Shown: positions 12,064 to 24,567, counted from the first letter of the stretch. The stretch: DNA of 64,000 nucleotides from Engraulis encrasicolus (GCF_034702125.1 NC_085868.1:21927276-21991275), one strand, 5' to 3'. The notes: generated by a model from the letters alone, not told the origin. A program made the numbers and translations.

Positions 12064-12221
12064 CAGGGCTGGAATGGGGGACAAATAGGGCCCGGGCACC
12101 TTTGACTTGAAGGTGCCCCTCACAATCAGCAGCACAGAACTGATTCCTGAAAATAGGAGCGCACGAGGGTGTGGGGCTCACCGGGACATGCCCGCTACAC
12201 CACTTGGCCAGTCTAGCCCTG
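12064..12221. mobile_element. hAT MITE, CAGGGCTGGA family
   Basis: Ends CAGGGCTGGAAT and AGTCTAGCCCTG. Perfect 8-bp target duplication ACTTACAC at 12056-12063 and 12222-12229. Same family as 14609-14820 and 52047-52322. Confidence 0.9.
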
Positions 12222-12356
12222 ACTTACACTTTATACTTACAGAATGAAGGATTCCTTTTTTCATGTATACAGTAATGCTGATAGTTTCAAAATACAGTCT
12301 GTCTGCCTTGGTGTCACTGTTGTTTGGCTATGGTTATGGTTATGATTAGTTATGGT

Positions 12357-12431
12357 CTCTCCCTCTCTCCCCCCCCTCTCTCTCTCACTCCTTTGCTTCC
12401 TCTCTCTCTCTCTCTAACGTCTGTGTCTGTC

Positions 12432-12528
<97 letters not shown>

Positions 12529-12546
12529 GTACCCATTGCTCTAACA

Positions 12547-12578
<32 letters not shown>

Positions 12579-12650
12579 ACATTTCTCTCTCTCTCTCACA
12601 TTTCTCTCTCTCTCTCCCCATTGCTCTCTATCTAACATCTCCCCCCCTCC
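12357..12650 (+). repeat. CT-rich tract with (CTAT)n array
   Basis: CT runs 12357-12415, about 24 CTAT units 12433-12528, then CT/CACATTTCT runs to 12620. Lies just upstream of the tetraspanin exon 2 acceptor. Confidence 0.95.
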
Positions 12651-12657
12651 TCCGTAG

Positions 12658-12849
12658 CTGTGTGGCTGTGGGCTGCTAGGTGTGGGCATCTGGCTGTCTG
12701 TGTCCCAGGGCAGCTTCGCCACCTTCTCCCCGTCCTTCCCCTCCCTCTCGGCGGCCAACCTCATCATCACGCTGGGCAGCGTCGTCATGCTGGCCGGCTT
12801 CCTGGGCTGCCTGGGTGCCGTCAAGGAGAACAAGGGCCTGCTCCTCAGC
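12658..12849 (+). CDS. tspan9: Tetraspanin coding exon 2 (TM1 end, small loop, TM2)
   Basis: Acceptor CTCCGTAG|CTG, donor AGC|GTAAGC; 64 codons in phase 0. Protein includes [20 protein letters not shown], then [19 protein letters not shown] and [19 protein letters not shown]: end of TM1, the small extracellular loop, TM2 and the conserved intracellular CLGAVKENK. The exon is clearly GC-richer than its introns. It is preceded by CT and CTAT arrays and followed by CA/CT arrays. Confidence 0.9.
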
Positions 12850-12879
12850 GTAAGCACATACAGTAGCACTGGAGGACAC

Positions 12880-13379
<500 letters not shown>

Positions 13380-14009
13380 CCAAGAAAATGAATAGTGTTG
13401 AACTTTGCTCCTGAACTTCACATGCTAAATATTGCTACTGTTATCATTTGAGCTGTGTTTGTAGTACTCTGTACACTACAGATATACAATAGGACAGGAA
13501 GCTAGCACACTGATATGATTCAGACATATAATCAATTTAGCCTGGTCCTGACCATCCCATAATACTACCATTTCATTTCGTATTCATGGTCTGGAGGTTG
13601 TTTGATCTGACGCGATTGCAGGAAGTGTTTTTGAACAGACATGTCTGACGTCTATCTTTGGCAATGTTGGACCGTTTAACAGACATGTCTGACAGAACAT
13701 CCTACCGTAGGATAAAATTACAATGTTGGACCGTTTGTCAGAACACCGGCCAAATCCTACCGCTCAACATCGCTCCACAGAAAACAGTTACCAGACGTAG
13801 TGCGGAGCCAAGTCTCTTGGCGGAAGTACATAGGATGTTGCGTGAGGCTATCCTAGTCATAGCTCATTCTGTGGTTGTTTTCTGTGGTGGAAAATATTAC
13901 CATCGGGCCATGAATTCTTGGCAGTGACGTCTGGATGTTAGTTTTGATTAATCTGTTTCAGTATTGAAGGATTTGGTGTCAGTAGCGTGTAAAATAATAT
14001 TAAAGTGAA

Positions 14010-14345
14010 AGAAAGTGAAAGCCCATTGGGAAACTCCAACTCCCATTGTCATTGTGACACAGCACTCCACAGCACACAAGTGAACACTGCACACTGCACA
14101 CAACAAAATTGCATTTATGCCTCACCCGTGCAAGGGGGCAGCCCTCAGTGGCGCCCCATGGGGAGCAGTGCGGTGGGACGGTACCATGCTCAGGGTACCT
14201 CAGTCATGGAGGAGGATGGGGGAGAGCACTGGTTGATTACTCCCCCCACCAACCTGGCGGGTCGGGAGTCGAACCGGCAACCTCTGTGATGCAAGTCTGA
14301 CGCCCTAACCGCTCACCCATGACTGCCCTGCTCACCCATGACTGC
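14010..14345 (-). mobile_element. SINE, family A, minus orientation (near full length)
   Basis: Best minus copy. The reverse strand carries GGCAGTCATGGGTGAGCGG (A-box region) and GGTTGCCGGTTCGACTCCC (B box). TGCTCACCCATGACTGCCC is duplicated at its edge, near 14330-14345. Confidence 0.85.
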
Positions 14346-14608
14346 CCTTTGAAGGACTGCAGTGGTCACTTTTGAACCTAAGAATATTTCCGTGACTCCA
14401 GTACCTCTGTGATCCCCCTTGGGGTCCTCCTGACCCCCAGTTTGAGAACCTGATTACAGTGTATGCATGTATAATACATAACAGGCCTATTGTGGCTAGG
14501 AGTAAATCACAGCCTTCATGATGACACGATTCAATAGGGATTTCTTAAGGAAGTAATTTGATGATTTTCAGTGTATGCATGTACAGTAGCCTACATAATA
14601 TAACAGGC

Positions 14609-14820
14609 CAGGGCTGTACTGGGGGAAAAATAGGGCCCGGGCACTTTTGGCTTGAATGGATAATTAGCGGTGCAGAGCTGGTGGGCCTTGGACCCTCATG
14701 GGCTCCTATTTTCAGAAATGTAAAAAAGCTATATTTTTTTTAAATCTGAAAATAGGGGCCCAAAAGGGTGCGGAACCCACCGGGAAATGCCCGCTGTGCC
14801 AGATGGCCTGTCCAGTCCTG
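14609..14820. mobile_element. hAT MITE, CAGGGCTGTACTGG
   Basis: Ends CAGGGCTGTACTGG and CCTGTCCAGTCCTG. Perfect 8-bp duplication TAACAGGC at 14601-14608 and 14821-14828. Confidence 0.9.
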
Positions 14821-14837
14821 TAACAGGCCTATTGTGG

Positions 14838-14922
<85 letters not shown>
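14838..14922 (+). repeat. (GT)n at tetraspanin exon 3 acceptor
   Basis: About 42 GT units ending immediately before TTTCAG. Confidence 0.98.
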
Positions 14923-14925
<3 letters not shown>

Positions 14926-14928
14926 CAG

Positions 14929-15003
14929 TTCTTCATCGTGCTGCTGGTCATTCTGCTGGTGGAGCTGATTCTCCTAGTGCTCTTCTTTGTCTACCCTGAC
15001 AAG
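14929..15003 (+). CDS. tspan9: Tetraspanin coding exon 3 (TM3)
   Basis: Acceptor (GT)n-TTTCAG|TTC, donor AAG|GTACGT; 25 codons: FFIVLLVILLVELILLVLFF, then VYPDK. This is TM3 with its characteristic glutamate. Both splice sites are bordered by GT microsatellites (14838-14922 upstream, 15016-15093 downstream). Confidence 0.9.
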
Positions 15004-15012
15004 GTACGTAAT

Positions 15013-15015
<3 letters not shown>

Positions 15016-15093
<78 letters not shown>
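15016..15093 (+). repeat. (GT)n after tetraspanin exon 3 donor
   Basis: About 39 GT units starting 13 bp after the exon. Confidence 0.98.
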
Positions 15094-15096
<3 letters not shown>

Positions 15097-15659
15097 GGCC
15101 GCTGACAGCTTTGGCCAGGCCCAGGACAAAATCATGTGAAAGGGCCCCCTCTAATTACATACAATGTGATGGAGTAAAAATTTGGGGGGCCCTCTTTCCC
15201 TGGGCCGGGACAACTCTTTCCTTTGCTCTTCTCTTTAGCACATTGAATGACGATTATGTACACTGTGTGCAGAATTACGGTATTAGGCAAACATGTTTTT
15301 TGACCATTTTGTCTTTTTTATGCATATTTTTCAACAGCAATCTATATGAACATGAAAACCTATTGGATTGAAGCATTCCAGGTCATGCATATTTGTATAA
15401 TAAGATCCTGGTGTGGTCGAAGGTGTCAAACACCTTATATCAAGTCTGCATAATTATTAGGCAACTTTGTTTTCTTCTGGGAAAATGGGCCACAAAACAG
15501 GTCTAACAAACTCTGAAAAGTCTATTAAAAATGTTGAAGTCCTCAAGAGGGATGTGGATGTCTTCAAATTGGCAAGACGTTGGTCACGTTAGCACAGAAC
15601 TATCAAATGCACCGTTAAAAAGTCATTGGTCTCATAAGACATGTCACTGCCAAACATTG

Positions 15660-18452
15660 AGAAGAATTGAAGGTGAAACAAGGATAGTAACATCTATTAT
15701 GCTCGGGGTCAAATTGATCCCCAGAAGAAATAAACATATTCCCAAACATACAGAAAGAGTTGTATAGGCTATTCAAAATTAGCTTGGTATCAGCAGAGAT
15801 ACATTGTCAATCAAAAGACCTTTTGAGAGATCTGACTTTGGTTAAATGTATGTACAGTATATCACGAAAGTGAATACACCCCTCACAGTTTTGCCGATTT
15901 TTGAGTATATCTTTTCATAGGAAAGCATTACAGAAATGTAACTTTGACACAATGATTAGTGACCTTTTAACAACATATTTAACCGCTTAAATTTCTTGTT
16001 CACTCAGAAAAAAACAAAATACAGCCATTAATGTTTGAACATGTACTCACAAAAGTGAGTACACCCCAGATTAAAATCCGGTAGAGAAGGGGCTATGTTG
16101 GCTCGAATCGTCTCGAAATGAAAAGGGATGACAAGGGAGGTCATCAGTGTGCGTTTCAACCTTTCTTTGCATTGAACTTTTACATTTTGAGTCTGCATCT
16201 GGCTTAAATAGATTGGTGTGAGATTTGAATGCAATCCTATGGAGAATATCATGATCTGCTTCAGTAGTCACAGTTCATGTTGACATGCATGTTTCTTTTA
16301 GGTGTATTTCAGATTGCCAATGTTGACAGCATTCATGCATCCCCAAACCATGTCAGTCCCACTACCATGCTTGGCTTATGAGAGGATACACCTTTTTTGT
16401 AAAACTCACTTGTTTACCACCACACATGCTTGACACCATCTAAAGCAAATTTGTTTATCTTGGTCTCTTCAGATCACACAACATGGTTCCAGTGATCCAT
16501 ATCCTTGGTCTGTTCATCTCTCTTGAGACCAAGATAAACAAACTTGCTTTAGATGGTGTCAAGCATGTGTGGTGGTAAACAAGTGAGTTTTACAAAAAAG
16601 GTGTATCCTCTCATAGGCCAAGCATGGTAGTGGGACTGACATGGTTTGGGGATGCATGAATGCTGTCAACATTGGCAATCTGAAATACACCTAAAAGAAA
16701 CATACATGTCAACATACACTGTGACTACTGAAGCAGATCATGATATTCTCCATAGGATTGCATTCAAATCTCACACCAATCTATTTAAGCCAGATGCAGA
16801 CTCAAAATGTAAAAGTTCAATGCAAAGAAAGGTTGAAACGCACACTGATGACCTCCCTTGTCATCCCTTTTCATTTCGTTTCATTTCGAGACGATTCGAG
16901 CCAACATAGCCCCTTCTCAACCGGATTTTAATCTGGGGTGTACTCACTTTTGTGAGTACATGTTCAAACATTAATGGCTGTATTTTGTTTTTTTCCTGAG
17001 TGAACAAGACATTTAAGCGGTTAAATATGTTGTTAAAAGGTCACTAATCATTGTGTCAAAGTTACATTTCTGTAATGCTTTCCTATGAAAAGATATACTC
17101 AAAAATCTGCAAAACTGTGAGGGGTGTATTCACTTTCGTGATATACTGTAAGTGTGTGCACTGTATGGTGAATATACCGGTACTGTACAGTATGTGCAAT
17201 GATGTGTGTAATGTCTGTGTTTTTCTGTATTTATGTATATATGCTGGACTGGACACCTTAATTTCCCTCAGGATTAATAAATGATACTACTCTACTCCAC
17301 TTTTTCCGAGGTCAATGGCACAAAGTAAAAAGTATAGTTGGGAAAGTGTACTGTTCTAAAACTTTTGATTGGTAGTGTATATTGGATTAAGTACTACTCC
17401 TTTCTCTCATTTGCCATGTTCATCTACATTGGTGTTCAAAACAGTCTCTCTTCAGGAACTGGTTTCTCTTCATTCATAGCCTTATTAGTCAGTCTCCTAA
17501 AATACAGTAACCCTAAAACTACAGAATAGCGTCTACACAGACAGAACACATGCCACTTATGATACGGTATGTTAATCCCATATACTTGGGCTGAGGTGAT
17601 TTTGCGACTTATTTTATGGTATGTTGTACTTGTTCCTATGACCTTCGCCTGATGACAAACATCTGACAGGTGAGGTGGCCTCACCTGGCACGCTACATGT
17701 ATGTGGATCTCATGCATTCGGTACATGTTGAGCCTAAGGGCACTTGGTGACATTCCCTCTGTGAAAAGGATTCATAGCATGGTACTGTGTTTGTTTTTGA
17801 ACCATGGCTGTCTTGTCACTCCAGTGCACTGTCATCCAAGTTTTTTTCGTGATTGGAGTCACAATAGCCTATTCATCAGCCGTAGTTGTGTGCATGGTTA
17901 CAAGAGGCAGCCCAAATGATCAGTTGATGCACAATGCGACTATAGATTGGGGTACCATAAGTGCTTATATAATATAATAGGATGCAGTTGGTGGATTGTG
18001 TCAACATTCTATTGCTGTGGTAGCAACCATTACCCAAAAGTTTGCCTTTAATTAGTTTTGGCCTTTGCCCACATCATTCGAATTGTTAGTGTTCAGGGCC
18101 CTAAATAGAGCAAAATGGTCTTAAAAGAAACATAGCTAAATTGCTTATTTTCATATATTTCACATTATCTAAACAGACTAGAACAAATATTTGAAAAATA
18201 TGGATGTTCCATTTATGTTTTATACATCTAAAACAATGTGGGGTCAAATTGACCCCAAGGAACATGGATGTACCCAAAATGCGTACAACATTTAAGAAAA
18301 ACATTTTTTGTGGAAATTTCCCTTTCGTCACATTTACCCCATTTATTTAGGAAAAGTCATCAAATATGAAGCAAAAGAAATATGTACTCAACTTATTTTT
18401 CAGACCTTAGACATTGAGTGGGGTCAAATAGACCCCAAGGATAACAGGAGGG
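15660..18452 (-). mobile_element. piggyBac-type (TTAA) element fragment, minus orientation
   Basis: The right edge AACAGGAGGG|TTAA at 18443-18456 is the family terminus. Subterminal GGGGTCAAATTGACCCC lies at 18241-18257 and a near copy at about 18420. Internal stretches (for example 17396-17490) match the reverse complement of 43155-43305 and also occur at 48841-48960. The left end is lost. It contains the fold-back element 15855-17148. Confidence 0.7.
15855..17148. mobile_element. Fold-back Tc1-like transposon (1,294 bp near-palindrome)
   Basis: The left end CAGTATATCACGAAAGTGAA is mirrored at the right end, with TA on both sides (15853-15854, 17149-17150). The arms run about 610 bp each and meet around 16465-16520. 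Both arms contain the same transposase-like fragment in opposite senses; on the + strand near 16545-16680, DGVKHVW and GLTWFGDA recall Tc1 transposase DGVKxVW and MVWGC. The frame is full of stops. Confidence 0.85.
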
Positions 18453-19727
18453 TTAAATGTAAACAAACACCTGCCCCCATTACAATGACCAGGATCTCGG
18501 AAAAGGCTGAAAAAAATCTCAGGTACTGACAAGTCCAGGGTATTACAACTGCTTGTTGAAATTGACTGGAGTTATCCTTTAAGTCAAGTCTGGGTCAAAA
18601 ATACCTAGTTACAGAGTTTTCAAAGGTATTATGGACTTGGGAAAGTGGCTCTTGACAGACAGGGTGGACGAGCCCATGGCTGGATCTTTGAGAGGAAAAA
18701 AATGCATCTTGTCTAAAGACATTTCTTGACTCCCCTGAGTGGTCTTCAGGTTTCAGCCTGCTTTACCTTGGGCATGTCTATTGCGGCTACCAGATCCAAT
18801 TGTGGTTCAGCGCCGCTGTAGGCTAAGCAGGGGGAAATCAACTTACGGGCACTCAAAGATGTACGGTCCACACACTCAACTCCGTTTCTTGAGGTTTATT
18901 TTGCTCACCATATCATTCGACTCCAATAGTCTTTTAAGACCCCAATAGTCTTTCAAGCAAGGTAAAGCAATTATTCCAGAATTCACAGTTTTGAGTTGGT
19001 CCATGCGATAGGCGAGAGTGCAGTGCGGTACAAAAAAGGATAGCCTTCCCCAAGCTCACCCCACGCCAAACTGAACTAGCGCGCAGGTGCCAGGTGGGCA
19101 CTAATTAAAGGGCTTCCAATTGCGCTCCACACCTATGTCCACAATAACCAGTAAACAAAAAACACAAATTAGAAGTGAACCAATAACCCATAAAGTGTAC
19201 CATAATGAAAACAAAAAATAAAGAAAGTAATTATGGCTCCTACAATGTCTCTGAGTGCGGAATACAATGTTCTTGTGGACACTCATTATACTGTAGGTTT
19301 CAGTTCTGGAATAGAACAGCACTCCAGGGTAAAAGTTTTGTGGTAGTTTCATCACATCAAAATTGTTTATAATCTTTTCAGAGTTTGTTAGATCTATTTG
19401 GGGCCCATTTTCCCAGAGGAAAACAAAGTTGCCTAATAATTATGCACAATAATTATGCCCTGATATAAGCCCTATCTCACGCCTTTCGTAAAGTCTTCAC
19501 GAAAAAAATAGAGTAATTTTCGTGGTGCATTCACGTTATTGCCCGCCTTTCGTAAAGTCTTCACGAAAATAATAGATTAATTTTCACGCTGCCTATTCAC
19601 TTGAATTGCCCCACTGCTGCTATGGTTATCCAAACGTCTGCAGGGGCGGGGAGGGGGTGCTGACAGAACACTGCGGATACACTCGGGACTCACTAATTCG
19701 ACGCCCTTTCGGTACTTACGCCTTATG

Positions 19728-19835
19728 TCCCCTAAACCTAAACCTAACCCTAACCTTAACCCTACTTAACCCTAAATCTAACCCTAACCCTAACCTTAAC
19801 CCTAACCTTGACCCTAAACCTAACCCTAAATTGCT
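19728..19835 (+). repeat. Telomere-like CCCTAA repeats (interstitial)
   Basis: About 16 degenerate CCTAAA / CCCTAA / CCTTAA units, within the inner fold-back layer 19545-19985. Not a chromosome end: unique sequence continues on both sides. Confidence 0.85.
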
Positions 19836-20464
19836 TGTTTGAAATGTTTGATTACCATGTGACGGTAGGCTACCGAAAGGGCATCAAACTAGTGGGTCGC
19901 TAGGCAACAGTCGGGCAATTCAAGTGAATAGGCAGCGTGAAAATTAATCTATTATTTTCGTGAAGACTTTACGAAAGGCGGGCAATACAGTCCCTCCAGG
20001 ATTTTGCACTGGGATTTTGTGATTTTTGCGGTCAAAATGCCTGATTTTGTGGCGGCATTTTCTCATTTTTTGCAAAGATTTTGCGGCTTTTTCTCATTTT
20101 TTGCAAAGATTTTGCATCCCTTTCTGGGTTTTTTTGGTAACTGAAAACCACAATCAGTCTAAGCAGGCTTAAGACAAAAGAGAGAGAGATTCAGAAACAC
20201 ACTTCCTATATAATAGAATAATAAAATATTGTCAAAAGCTGTCAGAGCGTCTTATTAGCCAGTGCGTCCAATGTGTAAAAAAAATCATGGCCGCGACACT
20301 CATAAATCTCTGTCGATATTTTAGAACGACTTCGGGGGAAAACGGGACAGCGCGTTATGAAAAAATACCTGTGGGTATAGCCTACCACTAGGCCTAATGA
20401 AGAGCGTCGCGGGGTACAGTAGCCAGGCTGTATGCAAGCGTTACAATGTCACCTGTTGGAAGAC

Positions 20465-20466
<2 letters not shown>

Positions 20467-20511
<45 letters not shown>
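20467..20511 (+). repeat. (CT)n microsatellite
   Basis: About 22 CT units inside the CAGTCCCTCCAG element. Confidence 0.95.
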
Positions 20512-20514
<3 letters not shown>

Positions 20515-21654
20515 CTCGTATTGCAAGCGGTTGCATATTATTTGCTTGATGCAAAGTTGTGATGGCATACACGCTCTCGTTGACATGGTTGTGTGCATGG
20601 TTGCATGGATTCGCAAGACTTTATTGCAATAACACAGTGAAAGCGTGGAAGGGCCGTTCACTTCCTATCTCGGTGTCCTTGACTGAAACAAGTTGCAAAA
20701 CTCCACACTTCCGAAACCTTTGCGATCGGCACTACAGTGATTGTTATCAGAAGGCTTGTGCCTACGCATAGACATAGACCCTTAAATTACAAACATTAGC
20801 GAACATTGAAAAAAGATCAGACAACGACCGTCGGGTAGCATGCTCATGAAAGCGACAGGGGAGAGTGGAGAAGTTCCGCAAACATGTAGCCTAACCTAAG
20901 ATGCTACTGTGCGACAGTACCGCCACTATTTCATGACTGCATACACTTCTTCGTCATGGATAAATGGGCAACAATACTTTTTCCACCCAGGATTGCACTG
21001 AAAAGTAGGCTACTGCTGTTAAAAAAGGTCATGAGTGTGCAGCACCGACGCCTGCGTGTATGTGTGAGGGAGGGGAGGAGAGACGCGGAGCAGCTGAGAT
21101 GAGGGTCGCGACTTCCGAAATAGCAGGCAATTCTTTTTCAATGTTTCAGTGACATATTAACAAAAATGCTTCGTATTGGTTTTCGTCTCCGGTGGTATTG
21201 TAGTCACATTTTTATTTTTTTGACGAAAATATAAATCAATAAACTCCACAGAATGTTGAAATTTTGCGGGAAAAATGCGGCTTTACAGGAATTACGCGGC
21301 ATCGTGAAATTATGCGGAATATCATTGAATTTGCATGAATCCACGCGATCGCTGAATCGCGAAAAACTGGAGGGACTGGCAATAACGTGAATGCACCACG
21401 AAAATTACTCTATTTTTTTCGTGAAGACTTTACGAAAGGCGTGAGATACGGTTGCTGATATAGGGTATTGGCGCCTTCGATTACACCGTCTCTTATTTTA
21501 CAAATATGCATGACCTGGAATGCCTACGTAAATCCAATAGGTGTTCATGTCCTTAAAGGTTGGTGGCGGACAATATGCATAAAATGGACAATATGGTCAA
21601 AAAACTTGTTTGCCTAATAATTCTGCACACAGTGTGTGATAATGTGCTATATAA

Positions 21655-21865
21655 GCACAGCGATTAGGGAGTTGGTCTTTCAATCTCGGGGTTGCCGGTT
21701 CGAATCCCCCCTGACCTCTCCCTACCATCTCCAGCCATGGCTGAAGTGCCCTTGAGCAAGGCACCTAACCCCACATTGCTCCAGGGACTGTAACCAATAC
21801 CCTGAAAATAATAGTTGTAAGTCGCTTTGAATAAATGAAAGCCTCAGCTAAGTGTAATGTCATGT
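21655..21865 (+). mobile_element. tRNA-derived SINE with V-SINE-like centre and tail
   Basis: A-box-like AGCGATTAGGGAGTTGG, B box GGTTCGAATCCC, central AAGTGCCCTTGAGCAAGGCA, 3' part TAAGTCGCTTTGAATAAA, and ending in TGTAATGTCATGTAAT. It lies 60 bp upstream of tetraspanin exon 4. Relatives are at 34710, a fragment at 37795 and a tail at 56970. Confidence 0.85.
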
Positions 21866-21926
21866 AATTTAATATATAAGTCATTTTGATTGATTGATTG
21901 ATTGCTTGATTGATTAATTGATATAG

Positions 21927-22028
21927 GTGAGTGATGGTGCCAAGCAGGACCTCAAAGACGGCCTGAAGCTCTACGACACACAGCACAACGATGGACTGCG
22001 CAACGCATGGAACTCCATCCAGAGAGAC
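21927..22028 (+). CDS. tspan9: Tetraspanin coding exon 4 (first part of large extracellular loop)
   Basis: Acceptor TTGATATAG|GTG, donor GAC|GTGAGT; 34 codons beginning VSDGAKQDLKDGLKLYDTQ and ending AWNSIQRD. This matches the helical A/B region of the TSPAN9/TSPAN4 loop. The acceptor is unusual: the polypyrimidine tract is weak (a TGATTGATTGATTGCTTGAT repeat) and the exon itself begins GTGAGT, a donor-like string. The preceding 6.9-kb intron is filled with nested transposons. Confidence 0.85.
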
Positions 22029-22043
22029 GTGAGTGTGCTAGGG

Positions 22044-23825
22044 CTTTTTTTTGCCTTTTTTGGTTTTAACAGGACAGTGGACAGAGGAGAGACAGGAAAT
22101 GAATGGGGAGAGAGAGACGGGGAAGGATGGGCAAATGACCCGAGCCGGAATTGAACCGGGGTCGCCGGACGTACAGTCCCAGGAAAAAGTTTGTACACCC
22201 TTTGAAATTTCTTACATTTCTGTCAAAATTGATCATAAAACATGGTCTGATCTTCCCGGAAATCACAAGAAGTAACAACCAGAGTCTGCTTTAACTAATT
22301 CAACCCAAACATTTACAAGTTTTCATATTTTCATTGGCAATAAGATGTAAACATTCACAGGACAGCAAGGCATAAGTAAGTACACCCTTGCATTCAATAG
22401 GTTTTAACCCTAAGTTAGTCGCAATAACCTCAACCAGATGTTTCCTGTAGTTGCAGATCAGATTAACAAAACAATCTGGTTGTATCTGGTCTCCCTCTTC
22501 TTTAGAAAACTGCCTCTCGTCAGCAAGGTTTGTGGGATGTCTGGAGTGCATAGCTTTCTTGACTTCATGCCATATAATCTCAATTGTTTTTTGTCAGGGC
22601 TTTGACTGGACTATTCCAGAATGTGTATTTCATTATTATGAAGCCATTCTAAAGTCGATTTGCTTCTAAAGTATGGGTTGTTGTCACATTTCAGCACCCA
22701 TCCTCTTGTGTGCTTCAACTGTGTGACAGACTACCTCACTTTTTTCTGTAAAATATCTCGATAAACTTCTGAGTTCATTGTTCCACTGATAATAGCAAAC
22801 TGAAAAGGGCCCAAGGCAGCAAGGTAGCCGCATATAATGATGCTCCCGCCACCATACTCAAAGGTGGAGATGATGTTTTGGTTAAGGTGTGGTTCTCCAG
22901 TTCTCCTCCAAACATGACATTGTGTCTTTCCCTGAATAATTCAACTTTGGTTTCAACGTTGGTCTACAGAATATTTTGCAATAATTCTATGAAGCATATG
23001 AATGCTTTTTCGCAAACCTCAAAGGTGCAGCAATATTTTTTTGGACAGAAACCCCATTAATTTTAGATTGGCAGAATGAATCCCATTTTTAGCTATTCTT
23101 GGTTACATCTCCTCTTCTGAGTATGGTGGCGGGAGCATCATTATATGCGGCTACCTTGCTGCCTCGGGCCCTTGACAGTTTGCTATTATCAGTGGAACAA
23201 TGAACTCAAGTTTATTGTGATATTTTACAGAAAAAACGTGAGGAAGTCTGTCACACAGTTGAAGCACACAAGAGTATGGGTCCTGAAATGTGTCAACAAC
23301 CCATACTTTAGAAGCAAATCGACTTTAGAATGGCTTCATAATAATGAAATACACATTCTGAAATAGCCCAGTCAAAGCCCTGACAAAAACAATTGAGATT
23401 ATATGGCATGAAGTCAAGAAAGCTATGCACTCCAGACATCCCACAAACCTTGCTGACGAGAGGCAGTTCTCTAAAGAAGAGGGAGACCAGATACAAACAG
23501 ATTGTTTTGTTAATCTGATCTGCAACTACAGGACAAGTCTGGTTGATCATATTGCAACAAACTGAGGGTTAAAACCTACTTAATGCAAGGGTGTACTTAC
23601 TTATGCCCTGCTCTCCTGTGAATGTTATGGCCTTATAACCAATACAAATATGATAACATGTAAATGTTTGGGTGGAATTAATTAAAGCAGACTCTGATTG
23701 TTCCTTCTTGAGATTTCCGGGAAGATCAGACCATGTTTTATGATCAATTTTGACAGAAATGTAAGAAATTTCAATGGGTGTACAAACTTTTTCCTGGGAC
23801 TGTAGTAACCCAGTGCCCTACCATT
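22044..23825 (-). mobile_element. Family-B SINE, minus, split by a Tc1 insertion
   Basis: 22044-22173 is the SINE in minus orientation (GGAATTGAACCGGGGTCGCC holds the inverse B box). The remaining end resumes at 23803 as TAGTAACCCAGTGCCCTACC, as in the intact copy at 27546-27606. The fold-back element 22174-23802 interrupts it at a TA. Confidence 0.8.
22174..23802. mobile_element. Fold-back Tc1-like transposon (1,629 bp)
   Basis: Ends CAGTCCCAGGAAAAAGTTTG and its inverse, with TA duplications at 22172-22173 and 23803-23804. Both arms carry the same transposase C-terminal remnant in opposite directions; on the + strand near 23340-23420, PSQSPD recalls the Tc1 motif PAQSPDLNPIE. The frames are broken. 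Arms meet near 23040-23100. Confidence 0.85.
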
Positions 23826-23895
23826 AGTGAGTGTGCTTTTGTTGTAAGCATTTAGTATGTTTAGACACAACACCAGTTTGTTGTTACAAGAATGT

Positions 23896-24489
23896 AGGGG
23901 TGGGTATTGGCAAGGGGTTCGCGATTCGATGCGCATTACAATACACATGCCACGATGCATTCCAATACATGTATTATGGCAACTCATTGTATGGCGATTC
24001 ATTGTCAGTAAACGTGTGAAAATACAGCTTACTTGCCAGTTGCTATGCAGCATTCATAAGCAGGTAAATAAATTAACTTTTTTGATCATCAGCCAAAATG
24101 GCTAATATGATTAAATATACTAGCTAAACACACACTCCCTAAATGGTTCAAAGTGGCTAGAAAGTTGGTCTTTTCTACCAGCCAAACTCAAATTTCACCA
24201 GCATTTGGCCAGTTGGCTGGTGTTCATTTAAAGCCCTGTTCATAAGTCAGTTCATCTGGTACAACAGAAATATTACCTACTCTACTGAATAAAATGAACC
24301 AATGGCACATGCCTCACACATTTTTACTTTTTTAATTATTATTACATTATCAATTTTTGGTGTCATGCATCATGTAGTTAGTACATTGTGAAAATAAGTT
24401 CCGCGATACACTGTCATGAGTCGATGCAGAATATCATGAAAACAAGTATCATAATGCATTGTCATGACGATTTTTTGCAAACCCCTACC
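23896..24489. mobile_element. Degenerate MITE with a nested hAT MITE
   Basis: Ends GTAGGGGTGGGTATTGGCAA and TTTTGCAAACCCCTAC are weakly inverted. Internal GATTCGATGC and TCGATGCAGA segments are mirrored. The hAT MITE 24061-24238 sits inside. Confidence 0.5.
24061..24238. mobile_element. hAT MITE, short form (178 bp)
   Basis: Perfect 8-bp duplication TTCATAAG at 24053-24060 and 24239-24246. Ends CAGGTAAATAAATTAAC and GTTCATTTAAAGCCCTG. Same length as the copy at 1776-1953. Confidence 0.9.
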
Positions 24490-24567
24490 AGAATGGCAAT
24501 GACCAAGTCGTCATAACGGTCATAATGGTGAGGGTGCTGAAGAGATTCTCTAAGTGGTACAGCAAAA

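Larger units (their letters stand above)
19476..21450. mobile_element. Nested inverted-repeat elements with TTCGTAAAGTCTTCACGAAA ends
   Basis: Outer ends near 19476-19540 and 21380-21450 are inverse copies carrying CCTTTCGTAAAGTCTTCACG. An inner pair at 19545-19608 and 19910-19982 repeats the same theme with a diverged subterminal region. Between 19989 and 21378 is a third layer bounded by CAGTCCCTCCAGGATTTT and AAAACTGGAGGGACTG. This suggests insertion of related elements into one another. Confidence 0.75.
15261..21633. mobile_element. Outer Tc1/mariner-like element holding several nested insertions
   Basis: Left end CACTGTGTGCAGAATTACGG; right end ATAATTCTGCACACAGTG is its inverse. Both carry TTAGGCAAACATGTTTTTTG or its close inverse. 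Further inward inverted segments are GAAAATGGGCC near 15480 against GGCCCATTTTC near 19405. The 5-6 kb between them is a piggyBac-type fragment, a fold-back Tc1 copy, a telomere-like array and CAGTCCCTCCAG elements. All of this lies in tetraspanin intron 3. Confidence 0.65.

Noticed and set aside
16646..16931. Open frames inside the Tc1 fold-back
   Set aside because: Transposon arm sequence in the wrong frames; the real transposase frame is broken.
19728..19835. Chromosome end
   Set aside because: Degenerate CCCTAA units flanked on both sides by ordinary repeats and genes; an interstitial array.
21655..21730. Functional tRNA genes at SINE heads (also 6092, 34710, 44683, 53724)
   Set aside because: A and B boxes are present, but acceptor or anticodon arms do not fold properly and each is attached to a SINE or LTR body.
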